Source of the DNA: Fibrobacter sp.
Lineage (GTDB): Bacteria > Fibrobacterota > Fibrobacteria > Fibrobacterales > Fibrobacteraceae
Length of the DNA: 46,140 bases
Assembly (NCBI GenBank): GCA_017959225.1
Contig: JAGDBD010000047.1
Span: 1-46,140 of the forward strand
Direction of reading: 5' to 3'
Shown: positions 24,567 to 32,889 of the stretch, piece after piece
Layout: every line of letters starts with the position of its first letter
Position numbering within the stretch: position 1 is the stretch's first letter
The notes under the pieces: model-generated
The model's database searches: none
What the model was told of the DNA's origin: nothing
Seen by the model: the letters and a program-made list of their open reading frames with translations, nothing else
Position numbers and translations under genes: made by a program

Positions 24567-26397
24567 AGAGCGCCGCTAAGTAGGCAAAAAAGAATCCGAG
24601 CAGTCCATATTCCACAGCGTCTCCAATATGGAAATAGAGCGTGTCCCGCGTACGGAGAGGAATCCGGCGCGTGATGACCCGTTCCGTGTAAAGCTCTGTA
24701 TTGAGATCTTCATTGCCATATTGATCGACGAATGCAGAAATTCCGGTGTTGGTGCCGCGGACGATGGGGTAGCCGTTTTCGATGGCGCGGTAACGCAGTT
24801 GGTTCAAATGCTGTGCCGCTGCGGTACTTTTTCCAAACCAGCCGTCATTGGTGATGTCCACCATTAAACGGGAGCCATCGCGAATCGATCGTCTGGCTTC
24901 TGCGCCATAAATCGTTTCGTAGCAGATGAACGGACTCCAGGAAAACGGTTCAAAAACGGGGCGTTCCTTTCCCGGCACAAAATTTCCCTGCCCCACGTCT
25001 ACGTAATTCAAAATGGGGAACACGTCGTCAAAGGGAAGTCTTTCGCTGAAAGGAACAAGATGGGTTTTGATGTAACGCGTGTAATCCTTTTCGCCTGGAC
25101 GGAAAAGGAATCCGCTGTTGTAAAGGTTCACAGGGCGGGGTGGCTTTCCTTCGCGGTCGTAATCTAACGCTCCGATGAAAATGCTCGTTTTGGTGTTTTG
25201 AATGAGGTTGTGGATCCAGCGCTTTTCGCGGTTGCGGAGCCTTAAAAAATCCGGAATGGCGGTTTCGGGAAAGACTACCAGGTCCAAGTCTCCGGATTCC
25301 CAATCGATGCTGTCGTTTGCGATTTGCCACGTTTTAAAGACGACGGAATCGTAATAAGCTTTGCTCCACTTATTGGTCTGCTGAATGTTCGGCTGTACAA
25401 TGGCGACTTTAGGCGCTTCGACGCCGTCCGGCATGTAAAAGGGTGAAGCTTCCGGTTTTGAAAGTACATATGCGCCGTACCCCCAGAGCGCTAAAAATAT
25501 TACCACCGGCGTTGCAAAGAAAGCCTTTTTTTTGTTCACAAAGGCTTCGGCCACAGCGAGGTTGCTAGCGATAATCAGAGCCGTGTAACCAAAGATTCCG
25601 ATCAGGGAAAGCGCTTGCAAAAGGGGCAGCTGATTTCCTAAGGCATACCCGAGATGGCTCCACGGAAAGCTAAAATCTCCAATGCTCCGCGTCATTTCAA
25701 GCCCTGCATAAAACAGCGGGAAAAGAATCAGCAGAAGGGGAATCCCTTTGAACTTGACATCCCGGGCTTTGACAAAAATGGCTGCGGCAATCGTATTGTA
25801 GACGCTGAAGTACGAAATGAGAAGAACAAGCCCGATCATGATCAGAACGGCCGGTCCCACATTCATCACGTTGTAAATCCAGTAATAGTTGATAACGTTA
25901 TAAAGGAATCCCGACCAGAACGATGCAAAAAGAGCCGTTTGCATATTGGAACGCAAAAGCACCATGAACCACGGCACAAGAAATACGAGAGCGCCGGGGC
26001 CGAGGGAAAGCGGCGGAAAAGCAAGTGCGTAAAAACCCCAACCGATGGCGCTAATGGCGAGTGCGGAACGGGACTCGGGCTCCTTAAAACGGCGAATGTT
26101 CCAAAGGGCAAAACGGAAAAGCCCGTAAAGCGCTAAAGGCCCAAAAACGGTGGCCAGTTGAATGAGACCGACATGGGAACGGAGCGTGTAATCCAGCGCA
26201 AGGGATAAAAATCCGATGGCGCTGTACCCGTAGAGCATTTTCGAAAAATGACTCCGAAAACTACGGATCAAAATAAAAGGAAGCGCTGCGAGAAATGGAA
26301 CAAGCTGGGCTTTAAAAAGGTAGATCCCTTCTAAATCCGGGTCCGCCATGACGAGCGCCATGTTCAAGACCGCTTGGATAAAAAGGAATGCAATCAT
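24511..26397 (-). CDS. lnt: Apolipoprotein N-acyltransferase, long form
   Basis: About 628 residues, some 100 more than the E. coli enzyme. An N-terminal hydrophobic region with extra helices is followed by the nitrilase-like catalytic domain with the Glu-Lys-Cys set (VVFPETAIPDF; the IKTHLVPFSERLPF region; PFICYETIYG), and a final helix. It adds the third acyl chain to lipoproteins in the inner membrane, matching the several lipoproteins in this window. Start ATG 26397 overlaps the rsmI stop (ATGA). The C-terminal tail (RLRTWPSARPWDGQ) overlaps the convergent BioH-like gene. Confidence 0.92.
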   Translation of the reverse strand: MIAFLFIQAVLNMALVMADPDLEGIYLFKAQLVPFLAALPFILIRSFRSHFSKMLYGYSAIGFLSLALDYTLRSHVGLIQLATVFGPLALYGLFRFALWNIRRFKEPESRSALAISAIGWGFYALAFPPLSLGPGALVFLVPWFMVLLRSNMQTALFASFWSGFLYNVINYYWIYNVMNVGPAVLIMIGLVLLISYFSVYNTIAAAIFVKARDVKFKGIPLLLILFPLFYAGLEMTRSIGDFSFPWSHLGYALGNQLPLLQALSLIGIFGYTALIIASNLAVAEAFVNKKKAFFATPVVIFLALWGYGAYVLSKPEASPFYMPDGVEAPKVAIVQPNIQQTNKWSKAYYDSVVFKTWQIANDSIDWESGDLDLVVFPETAIPDFLRLRNREKRWIHNLIQNTKTSIFIGALDYDREGKPPRPVNLYNSGFLFRPGEKDYTRYIKTHLVPFSERLPFDDVFPILNYVDVGQGNFVPGKERPVFEPFSWSPFICYETIYGAEARRSIRDGSRLMVDITNDGWFGKSTAAAQHLNQLRYRAIENGYPIVRGTNTGISAFVDQYGNEDLNTELYTERVITRRIPLRTRDTLYFHIGDAVEYGLLGFFFAYLAALFIRLRTWPSARPWDGQSR

Positions 26398-27083
26398 CCC
26401 AGACCGCCTTTTCCTTGAGGATGGAACAGAAGAACGTATTCGCCTTTCGGAGAACATTTTTTGTAATGCTCCAAAAGTTCGGTAGGCGTTGCCACCAGAT
26501 GCTCTTCGAATTTTTTAGTGAGTTCGCGCATCAGAGCGATGGGCGTTTCGCCGAAGACCTGTTGAATTTCTCCAATAAATTTGACCAGGTTGTGAGGGCT
26601 TGCGTAGAAGATGAGCGTCGAATCGGCGGTCTCTTTTAATTTTTCGAGCAGGTGTAAACGTTGGGCGCTTTTTTTCGGAGAAAAATTTTCAAAGCGGAAT
26701 CGGTCGGTAGGGAGCCCGCTAGAAACCAAAGCGTTGATCATGGCGCAGGCACCTGGGACGCTTCGAACGTCGATGCCTTCCCGAACGCATTCTCGAACCA
26801 AGTTGAATGCCGGGTCGGCAATGCCTGGTGTTCCTGCGTCGCTGATAATTGCGATGTCGCCTTCGTTCTTTAAATATTCCACGTACTTCGGAGTCACTTC
26901 TTCTTTGTTGAAGTCGTGATAGCTTTCCATTGGCGTGTGAATGTCGAAATGGTCAAAAAGGAGCCTTGAATGACGGGTGTCTTCGGCAAGCACCAGCGGC
27001 ACTTCTTTTAAAATGCGCACGGCACGGTAGGTCATGTCTTCAAGGTTTCCGATGGGAGTGGCGACAACGTAAAGTGTATGCAT
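26394..27083 (-). CDS. rsmI: 16S rRNA (cytidine1402-2'-O)-methyltransferase
   Basis: 229 residues of the tetrapyrrole-methylase fold. Family motifs are YVVATPIGNLEDMTYRAV, VLAEDTRHS, IISDAGTPGIADP and SVPGACAMINALVSSGLPTDRF. It methylates C1402 of 16S rRNA. It is shorter than E. coli RsmI (286), lacking part of the C-terminal domain, as in many other phyla. Middle gene of the lipoprotein-rsmI-lnt operon. Confidence 0.95.
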   Translation of the reverse strand: MHTLYVVATPIGNLEDMTYRAVRILKEVPLVLAEDTRHSRLLFDHFDIHTPMESYHDFNKEEVTPKYVEYLKNEGDIAIISDAGTPGIADPAFNLVRECVREGIDVRSVPGACAMINALVSSGLPTDRFRFENFSPKKSAQRLHLLEKLKETADSTLIFYASPHNLVKFIGEIQQVFGETPIALMRELTKKFEEHLVATPTELLEHYKKCSPKGEYVLLFHPQGKGGLG

Positions 27084-27093
27084 ATTCTGAATT

Positions 27094-27651
27094 TTAGTAA
27101 AAGTCCGAACGGATGGATTCGTCTACAGGGGTATTTTGCAAAAGAGACTGCCTTAATCGCGCAATCAGTTTTTGGTGAATCATATCGGCGCGTTCCTGCA
27201 CATACCCGTTCCGATAAGGGCCATACCAAAAAAGCCGCGGATGTTCTTCTTCACGGAGTTCTGCGCTTTCCACGGTAACGCTATCGCAGACGAGATCTGA
27301 TTTTAACAAAATGGAAATGTCGTCTTCCCGAGGCATTGCAGGCCAGAGGGGCAAAAGAATGAATACGCCTAAATACCAAAGGCTCGCATAACGTTCCTGC
27401 ACCTGGCCGTCAAACGAAAGGTTTAACGCGCAGCCGCTTGGAACGACGTCTTGCAAATGGTTCCGATAAGCGTTCTGCAAATCTTCAGGAATTTCAACGG
27501 ATGCACCGTCTTCTTTTGCGTTAAAAAAAATGGATGGAGAATTTTTACCGCCGGCGTCTGCAAAACCATTTTCCGGAATATTCGCATGGTAAAGTTTAGG
27601 CGCACATGCGGAAAAGAGAAGAACGGTCAGAATGCAGAGCAAGTATTTCAC
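27094..27651 (-). CDS. Hypothetical lipoprotein upstream of rsmI-lnt
   Basis: 185 residues. N-terminal lipobox LLFSAC around residues 12-17 predicts lipid attachment. One hydrophobic stretch (SLWYLGVFILLPLWPAMP) near residues 90-107 is unusual for a soluble lipoprotein and may be a membrane or hairpin segment. No family recognised. The start is a GTG at 27651 with TAATTTT about six bases upstream and no Shine-Dalgarno sequence. It is divergent from lpxH across only 33 bases. Confidence 0.7.
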   Translation of the reverse strand: MKYLLCILTVLLFSACAPKLYHANIPENGFADAGGKNSPSIFFNAKEDGASVEIPEDLQNAYRNHLQDVVPSGCALNLSFDGQVQERYASLWYLGVFILLPLWPAMPREDDISILLKSDLVCDSVTVESAELREEEHPRLFWYGPYRNGYVQERADMIHQKLIARLRQSLLQNTPVDESIRSDFY

Positions 27652-27684
27652 TTCTTAAAATTAGAATTATTAGATTTTCAAAGT
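27652..27684. promoter_or_regulatory. Compact divergent promoter region (lipoprotein / lpxH)
   Basis: This 33-base gap holds a plus-strand -10-like TAGATT (27671-27676, eight bases before the lpxH ATG). It also holds a minus-strand TAATTTT (27656-27662, about six bases before the GTG of the lipoprotein). Any -35 boxes must lie inside the opposing gene. Confidence 0.4.
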
Positions 27685-28416
27685 ATGGAAATCAGACCGG
27701 CTTACTTCATTTCCGATGCGCATCTGGGCGTGAATCCTCGCGGATCCATTGCGGACCGTGAAGAAATCCTTGTTCGTTTTTTTAGAAAAATGGTCGGTAA
27801 CGCTTCCCATCTTTTCTTAGTCGGGGATCTGTTTGAATTCTGGTACGAGTACCGTCATTACGTGGCCCGTGGACATATGCCGTTATTCCGCGTGCTGGGA
27901 GATTTGGCGGATTCCGGAACGGAAGTGCATTACTTAATGGGGAATCACGACTTTGCATTAGGGGACTTTTTTCCGAATGAACTTGGCGTACAAGTTCACC
28001 GCACCTATGTGGCAAAAAATATCCAGGGGCATGATATTTATTTGATGCACGGGGATGGAGTTGCCAAGGCAGATTCCGGCTACCGCGCAGCGCGCAAACT
28101 GATCGATGCCAAATGGGCGAGAGCCCTTTTCCGTAAAATCCATCCGGATTTAGGAATGGACATTGCGTGCTTTGTAGGCAGAAACAGTCGCAAAGCCGGT
28201 CAAAATCGTGAAATCGATATCCAGGCTTATCTCGATGCCGCTGCAGAACGCATGCGCAATGCCCACTGCGACATTTGCGTTCACGGCCACCATCACATTC
28301 CTGGCGTTTGGAACAATTCGGAAGGGAAGGTCGTTTCTCCGGGGCAGTGGCTTTTCCAACTGCACTATGCAAAAATGGAAGACGGCGAAATTTCGGTCTT
28401 CCAGTGGGAAAAATAA
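27685..28416 (+). CDS. lpxH: UDP-2,3-diacylglucosamine diphosphatase-like metallophosphoesterase
   Basis: 243 residues. Metal-binding motifs of the LpxH group in order: FISDAHLGV, LVGDLFEFW, LMGNHDFAL, LMHGDG, and CVHGHHHIPG near the end. LpxH removes UMP from UDP-diacylglucosamine in lipid A synthesis. A close paralogue (LpxG/LpxI-independent group or general UDP-diacylglucosamine hydrolase) is possible, but length and motif order fit LpxH. The frame extends upstream to 27451 through the divergent gene; the ATG at 27685 begins the conserved protein. Confidence 0.87.
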   Translation: MEIRPAYFISDAHLGVNPRGSIADREEILVRFFRKMVGNASHLFLVGDLFEFWYEYRHYVARGHMPLFRVLGDLADSGTEVHYLMGNHDFALGDFFPNELGVQVHRTYVAKNIQGHDIYLMHGDGVAKADSGYRAARKLIDAKWARALFRKIHPDLGMDIACFVGRNSRKAGQNREIDIQAYLDAAAERMRNAHCDICVHGHHHIPGVWNNSEGKVVSPGQWLFQLHYAKMEDGEISVFQWEK

Positions 28417-28417
28417 A

Positions 28418-28450
28418 AGGCTCAGGTTTTACCCGAGCCTTCTGTTTTTT
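28418..28450. terminator. Bidirectional terminator between lpxH and convergent gene
   Basis: AGGCTC (28418-28423) pairs with GAGCCT (28435-28440), with an inner GGT/ACC, and is followed by TCTGTTTTTT on the plus strand and a T-rich stretch on the minus strand. Confidence 0.85.
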
Positions 28451-28868
28451 ATTGGTTCAAACGTTCTTCCGAAGCGCCACGAAGGGTTTTCGCTTTGTTC
28501 GTTCCCCAGAGCTTATCGACGAAATCGTAACTCAAGAACTTTTCTGTCCAGGTTTCCACCCAGCACCAGTGCATTTTTTCTCCGTTTTCACCTTCGATAA
28601 TCCAGTGGTCGGGAGCAGAGAACCTGTATGTTTTGGGCATCGGGGTTTCCCATGCATTCTGTGCGGCCGGTGTGTCGGTAATGACCCAAACGCGGTTGGC
28701 CGTTTTATGGTAGACGAATGCGTTGAACGCAATGTCTACAATCAGAAAGATGATGCTCCATTTGAAATTCTTCTTTGTCAGCAAAAAGATGATGAGCAAA
28801 AGAAGCAACAGGGCGAATGCGCCGAAGTTGTAGTGGATGGAGTAGAAAGCCTTGAAAATTTCGAACAT
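28449..28868 (-). CDS. Hypothetical inner-membrane protein
   Basis: 139 residues, not recognised. Two hydrophobic helices near residues 17-30 (GAFALLLLLLIIFLL) and 37-53 (WSIIFLIVDIAFNAFVY), then a soluble C-terminal domain rich in tryptophan (HWIIEGENGEKMHWCWVETW). AGGGGA precedes the ATG. It is the last gene of a minus-strand set that includes the next two upstream genes, ten bases after the previous stop. Confidence 0.65.
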   Translation of the reverse strand: MFEIFKAFYSIHYNFGAFALLLLLLIIFLLTKKNFKWSIIFLIVDIAFNAFVYHKTANRVWVITDTPAAQNAWETPMPKTYRFSAPDHWIIEGENGEKMHWCWVETWTEKFLSYDFVDKLWGTNKAKTLRGASEERLNQ

Positions 28869-28878
28869 CGAATTTCCC

Positions 28879-29517
28879 CTATAGCTTAAAAGTCAAGACG
28901 TTCCCCGAAATTTGAACACTGTAACGGACGTGGGATTCCGGGAGTTTAACACCGAAGGCGTGGAACGTTCCCATCATGGAAAGACTTGCGTGGCTTTCGA
29001 TGGTGCGAACGTTGAGAAGTCCCTTCTTGCCAAAAGTAAATTTAAATGTTTTTTTCTTGGCGTCATATTCCGGAGTCGTCGTCGGGTTCTTCAGAGTATT
29101 CAAAGCGGTAATGCAGCGCTTGTCAAGGATCATCGTTCCGCGGGAATCGATGGAAATCATCGGAAGACCTGCGGAATTGCGGCATGCGAACGGTTCCCAG
29201 GCACCGGTCTTCTTGCTTGCCTTCTTTTGGAAAATGATCTTGTCGCCGTCTTTTACAAGTTCCACGTCGCCAGAAACCACCTTCATGCCGACCACGTTCA
29301 TAGCGCCGCGGAGATACAGCAGATAAGTTCCGTTAGACGGAAGAATGCGGAAGGAAGAAGCTTTGAGCTTGCTTGTAGGAGTGATAGCGATTCGGCCTCC
29401 CACTTTGTCCACCATCACGTCTGCGTACGCATTGTTTTTCAGTTTGAGCTTCTCCACCAATTCTTTGGTAAAACGGAGAAACCCGCGAATATCCATTCTA
29501 GCTTTAAAGCTATCCAT
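28879..29517 (-). CDS. Hypothetical protein
   Basis: About 212 residues, no family recognised, no signal peptide or membrane segment. The N-terminal ~35 residues are basic and helical (RMDIRGFLRFTKELVEKLKLK); the rest is predominantly beta with many lysines and short hydrophobic strands. AGGTGAGG lies nine bases before the ATG at 29517, which is preferred over an upstream TTG (29532). A promoter-like pair (TTGTGC, 16 bases, TTAGAT) lies upstream on this strand. Confidence 0.65.
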   Translation of the reverse strand: MDSFKARMDIRGFLRFTKELVEKLKLKNNAYADVMVDKVGGRIAITPTSKLKASSFRILPSNGTYLLYLRGAMNVVGMKVVSGDVELVKDGDKIIFQKKASKKTGAWEPFACRNSAGLPMISIDSRGTMILDKRCITALNTLKNPTTTPEYDAKKKTFKFTFGKKGLLNVRTIESHASLSMMGTFHAFGVKLPESHVRYSVQISGNVLTFKL

Positions 29518-29555
29518 AACACTTAACCTCACCTAGTTGGTTACACCGCAAAAAA

Positions 29556-29583
29556 ATCTAACAAAATCCGCAAAAATGCACAA
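29556..29583 (-). promoter_or_regulatory. Promoter upstream of the 212-residue hypothetical gene
   Basis: Minus-strand TTGTGC (29578-29583) and TTAGAT (29556-29561), 16-base spacer. This would start a transcript with a leader of about 30 bases including AGGTGAGG. Confidence 0.4.
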
Positions 29584-29594
29584 GATAGGGCTTG

Positions 29595-30359
29595 TTAGTT
29601 TGTTTTCACTTTCAAAAGCTCGACTTGCAAAACGTCTAGCAAAGATTTGCCTTCGCGTTCCACAAGAAGGAAGTCGTTCGGGTGCTTGTCCAATAGATTA
29701 CGTACAAGTTCACTACGGCGAGGATCGTCTAGAATCACGACAGGCTTTGCCTGCACTTGACGCGTAAAATCCATTTCGGATTTTGTGCGGGAAAGAAATT
29801 CCGGGAAGAAAATTCGGTACCGCGTGGATAAAGCGGAACGAAAACTCTCGGCAGGGTCAACGAGGATGGCTCCTTTTCCAAGTCCCTTTGCCAAGGAATT
29901 GTATGCGGCAATGGCGCCTGTGCCATGACCGATAAAAATGGGGGACTCTGCACGGGCACATGCGACCATGGCCAAAATGTCCGATGCGTAAAATTTTTCA
30001 CCGGGTGTGCCTTCGCTACCGGCCGATCCGCGGTAGTTGAACGTGACAAAACGGAATCCCGGAATCTTTTTTGCGTGGGCAAGGAACGTGGCAGCGTCCT
30101 CGCCGCCGTCTGCAAAGTACAGCACGGTTTCTTCAAGGGAGTCGTTCACGGTCCAACCTTGAAGCTTTTTGTCGTCATTGACGTGGCAAAGGATGGCTCC
30201 GCTTCGAAGGGTTTCTTCGGAAGCCTTGTCTGCTTCGGCACGTGGGAACGCAAGGCGCCGTTCCGAAAGGACCATGTAAAGCAACAGGCAGATGTAGAGC
30301 AAGGCAACAATGCCGATCATCCGCAGGATCTTAAAGAGGAAAGTTTTGACGGCGTTCAT
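29595..30359 (-). CDS. Membrane-anchored alpha/beta-hydrolase-fold protein without nucleophile serine
   Basis: 254 residues. An N-terminal membrane helix (IGIVALLYICLLLYMVL) is followed by an alpha/beta-hydrolase fold resembling BEM46/YqiA-type proteins (FVTFNYRGSAGSEGTPGE). At the nucleophile elbow the motif is IGHGTGAIAAYNSLA: glycine replaces serine in GxSxG. The C-terminus also lacks an obvious catalytic GH. It is therefore likely a non-catalytic relative, or uses another residue. An intrinsic terminator and possible -10 box lie immediately upstream of the ATG. Confidence 0.75.
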   Translation of the reverse strand: MNAVKTFLFKILRMIGIVALLYICLLLYMVLSERRLAFPRAEADKASEETLRSGAILCHVNDDKKLQGWTVNDSLEETVLYFADGGEDAATFLAHAKKIPGFRFVTFNYRGSAGSEGTPGEKFYASDILAMVACARAESPIFIGHGTGAIAAYNSLAKGLGKGAILVDPAESFRSALSTRYRIFFPEFLSRTKSEMDFTRQVQAKPVVILDDPRRSELVRNLLDKHPNDFLLVEREGKSLLDVLQVELLKVKTN

Positions 30360-30372
30360 TTCGTTACAAGAT

Positions 30373-30412
30373 AAAAAAAGAATCCCGACCTCTTTTGATA
30401 GATCGGGATTCT
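30373..30412 (-). terminator. Minus-strand intrinsic terminator directly upstream of a start codon
   Basis: Perfect ten-base arms AGAATCCCGA / TCGGGATTCT (30379-30388 and 30403-30412) with a 14-base loop, followed on the minus strand by seven T (30373-30379). Only 13 bases separate the T run from the ATG of the minus-strand hydrolase-fold gene. There is no T tract on the plus strand. Confidence 0.75.
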
Positions 30413-30425
30413 AGGGATGGGATTG

Positions 30426-30558
30426 GGTGTTCCATGAAAATAGACAAAAAATGATGGAAAGAGTAGTGGGGGTGTTCCCAAAAGTGTTCACAAATCGTTC
30501 TTTTTCGCAAATTTTCCAAATCCTTACGAAATGTTTGCAAAAATAGGTGTTCCCAAAA
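30426..30558 (+). promoter_or_regulatory. Iterated GGTGTTCC(C)AAAA motif upstream of the TIGR02147 gene
   Basis: Copies: GGTGTTCCATGAAAA at 30426, GGTGTTCCCAAAA at 30471, AGTGTTCACAAA at 30483, and GGTGTTCCCAAAA at 30546. The last overlaps the expected -35 position of the downstream promoter. Candidate operators, possibly for the adjacent HTH-like protein. Confidence 0.5.
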
Positions 30559-30570
30559 AATGAGGGAAAA

Positions 30571-30588
30571 TATATTTTTTACTACCGA
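30571..30588 (+). promoter_or_regulatory. -10 element of the TIGR02147 gene
   Basis: TATATT at 30571-30576 is 11 bases before the ATG at 30588; the predicted leader is about five bases. The expected -35 region carries TGTTCC from the repeated motif. Confidence 0.45.
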
Positions 30589-31463
30589 TGAACGTGTTTG
30601 CCTATTACAACTATCGGAAATATCTCCAAGACTATTACGAGTACCGTAAGTCTGTTCAACGGTATTTCTCCTATCGCGCATTTGCAAAACGCGCCGGCTA
30701 CACGTCCAGCGGATTCTACCTGGATCTCGTGAAGGGACGGAAGTCCTTGACGCCGCAAATGGTTCCCAAGTTTATCCATGCCCTTGGACTTTCCGAAAAG
30801 GAAGGCCGTTACTTTAGCCTCATGGTGGACTTTACCCATGCGGAAACCCCGGAATCCAAGCAAGACATTTTCGAAAAAATGTCGGCGCTGCTTCCGCGTA
30901 CAACCAAGGCTCTTTCCCGCCAGCAGGTAGAGTATTATAAAGAATGGTACTATGTCGCCGTCCGTGAAGCGTTGTCCGTTTTGAACGTCTCGGATAACTA
31001 TCAGGATCTGGCGCTGTTTTTGAACCCCCGCATTACCGTTCCCCAGGCAAAGCAAGCGATCAAACTGCTTTCGAGCCTTGGCCTCATCGAAAAAGAAAAC
31101 GGTTTTTGGCGTTCCGTCAACAAAACGATTACCAGCGGCCGAGAAATCCCTCCGTTTATCGTTCACGATTTCCAAAAGAAAATGATGGATTTGGGGAAGG
31201 CTGCCGTAGACCATTACAGCACCGAGCGTCGCAACGTTTCGTGCACAACCATGAGCGTTTCGCCCCAGGGCCTTGAACGCATCATCCACAAAATTGATAC
31301 ATTTCGGAAGGAAATCGTTGACATCGTCCGTTCGGACGACCATGAGTCGATGATCTGTGAATTGAACATCCAGTTCTTCCCGCTGTCCAAAGAGCTTGAA
31401 GCTCGTACGGATGCGGCTGTAGAACCGGAAGAATCCGAAGGAGAATCTGGCGATGAAGCTTAG
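30588..31463 (+). CDS. TIGR02147 (DUF4423-type) family protein, probable regulator
   Basis: 291 residues. The N-terminal block FAYYNYRKYLQDYYEYRKS followed by FSYRAFAKRAGYTSSGFYLDLVKGRKSLT is the hallmark of the TIGR02147 family, expanded in Fibrobacter. It looks like an HTH (RAFAKRAGYTSSGFYLDLVKG). A second winged-helix-like region (PQAKQAIKLLSSLGLIEKENGFWR) sits near residue 155. Its acidic tail ends in EPEESEGESGDEA. It overlaps the downstream lipoprotein gene by 11 bases. DNA binding is an inference from the HTH-like parts; no member's function is known to me with certainty. Confidence 0.85.
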   Translation: MNVFAYYNYRKYLQDYYEYRKSVQRYFSYRAFAKRAGYTSSGFYLDLVKGRKSLTPQMVPKFIHALGLSEKEGRYFSLMVDFTHAETPESKQDIFEKMSALLPRTTKALSRQQVEYYKEWYYVAVREALSVLNVSDNYQDLALFLNPRITVPQAKQAIKLLSSLGLIEKENGFWRSVNKTITSGREIPPFIVHDFQKKMMDLGKAAVDHYSTERRNVSCTTMSVSPQGLERIIHKIDTFRKEIVDIVRSDDHESMICELNIQFFPLSKELEARTDAAVEPEESEGESGDEA

Positions 31464-32808
31464 TGCGAAAATCTTTGCGCTTCTCCTTTGCGCATTGGCT
31501 TTTTTGGCTTGTTCCGATAAAGTGGCGGGAACCGCAACGGATACGGAAAATACCATCGCCGGTACGGTCACCCTTTCGGACGGAACGGCCCGTTATGGCA
31601 TTTCGGTGCGCCAAGTGGCTGCCCGCACAGCTTCTTCGGTGGAATATTTAGAAACCCAGACGGATTCCACAGGCGTGTTCGCCTTTGACAGTTCCCTTGC
31701 CGATACGGTCAACTTTGAATTCCGCTATCAAAAGCAGGATTCTTCGATTGCCGAGGCTCAGGTGATTCGCGGCGTTACGCCGAACAAGGTCGATAGTCTC
31801 CATGTGCAGCTTCAGGGAACCGCCGTGCTCGTCGGAGAACTGGAATACACGGGCAACGCTTCGATTATCGCCGGTTCGCACTTTATTATACTGCTGGATT
31901 CCACGACCTTCTCCGTGGACGTGTTCGCTCCGGACTCCTTTAAACTGGAACTTCCGGAAGGGGAATACTCGCTGACCGTGCTCCCTGCAGATACTAGCGT
32001 CATTTCGAAGCTTAAAGCGTCCGGTTACAAAGATTCTACTTTGATCCGTAAAATTCCGGTGTCGGTTTCTGCCGGGGATACTTTGGATGTGGGAAAGCTC
32101 CGCTGGGACGCTTCGGATCAAGAACCGACCCAGGTGAAAGTTTTGCAGGGCTATGTCAAGGACGAAAACGGAAATCCGGCGAAAGGCGTTTCTGTCCATG
32201 TGGTGACGGACCTTTACGGATTCGGTGTAACGGACAGCGCCGCATTTGTGACTCTCGGGGTCACGGATTCCACGGGCCTTTGGCGGGTTTATGCTCCGGT
32301 TCACGATTCCATCGAAGACAGCTTCCGAGTGGAATTCCGCACCAAGGATTCTTCGGGCAGGGTTTTGACCGGCCTTTCGGAATACATCCAAAAGGAGGCT
32401 TTGGAAAAGGCTTCCGATACGCTGAAGGTGAAAACGGTCACCCTTTCGGAATCTTCTAACTTCCTCGGGTCCGTCTTCCTTGTGACGGATGCGTCTACAA
32501 ATTCCAAGCAGGACACTCTCTGCTGGGCGTACAGCATCCGCGTCGGTTTCCGCGGAACGAGCCACTTCAAAACGGTGACCTCCTGCAACAATATAATGAT
32601 GACGAATTTGCCGTCCGACTACCAGGACCTGGTCTTCTATACGGGAGACGAACTGGTGGTCCGCAATCTGAAGTCGGGCGCGTTTGACCCCAAGGATTAT
32701 GTCAAGACAGTGAAAGTGAACTTGCCGCCGGGAGATACTTTAAAGTATCAGGGCTTTACTTATACGCCTCCGACCACCGCGAACGGCACTTTCGAAAGCG
32801 AGAATTAA
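31453..32808 (+). CDS. Lipoprotein with carboxypeptidase-regulatory-like beta domains
   Basis: 451 residues. Lipobox LAFLACSD near residues 15-22. At least two repeats resemble carboxypeptidase-regulatory or B-repeat beta modules: IAGTVTLSDGTARYGISVRQV near 36 and LQGYVKDENGNPAKGVSVHVV near 230, each followed by TDSTG and strand-rich sequence. No enzymatic motif. Surface exposure is plausible. Because it overlaps the TIGR02147 gene, the two are co-transcribed and probably function together. Confidence 0.75.
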   Translation: MKLSAKIFALLLCALAFLACSDKVAGTATDTENTIAGTVTLSDGTARYGISVRQVAARTASSVEYLETQTDSTGVFAFDSSLADTVNFEFRYQKQDSSIAEAQVIRGVTPNKVDSLHVQLQGTAVLVGELEYTGNASIIAGSHFIILLDSTTFSVDVFAPDSFKLELPEGEYSLTVLPADTSVISKLKASGYKDSTLIRKIPVSVSAGDTLDVGKLRWDASDQEPTQVKVLQGYVKDENGNPAKGVSVHVVTDLYGFGVTDSAAFVTLGVTDSTGLWRVYAPVHDSIEDSFRVEFRTKDSSGRVLTGLSEYIQKEALEKASDTLKVKTVTLSESSNFLGSVFLVTDASTNSKQDTLCWAYSIRVGFRGTSHFKTVTSCNNIMMTNLPSDYQDLVFYTGDELVVRNLKSGAFDPKDYVKTVKVNLPPGDTLKYQGFTYTPPTTANGTFESEN

Positions 32809-32837
32809 CCCCGAAGAACCCCCTTTCGGGGTGATTT
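32809..32837 (+). terminator. Terminator after the lipoprotein gene
   Basis: CCCCGAA (32809-32815) pairs with TTCGGGG (32825-32831), followed by TGATTTTTG. It begins directly after the stop codon. Confidence 0.8.
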
Positions 32838-32851
32838 TTGCCTCTCATTTA

Positions 32852-32880
32852 TTGACCGAACTCTTTTTTTCTAGTATATT
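32852..32880 (+). promoter_or_regulatory. Promoter of the yceD-rpmF-plsX cluster
   Basis: TTGACC (32852-32857), 17-base spacer, TATATT (32875-32880): the best sigma-70-type match in the window. The start of transcription is expected at about 32887, only three bases before the TTG start codon. Confidence 0.7.
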
Positions 32881-32889
32881 TGCGCTACC

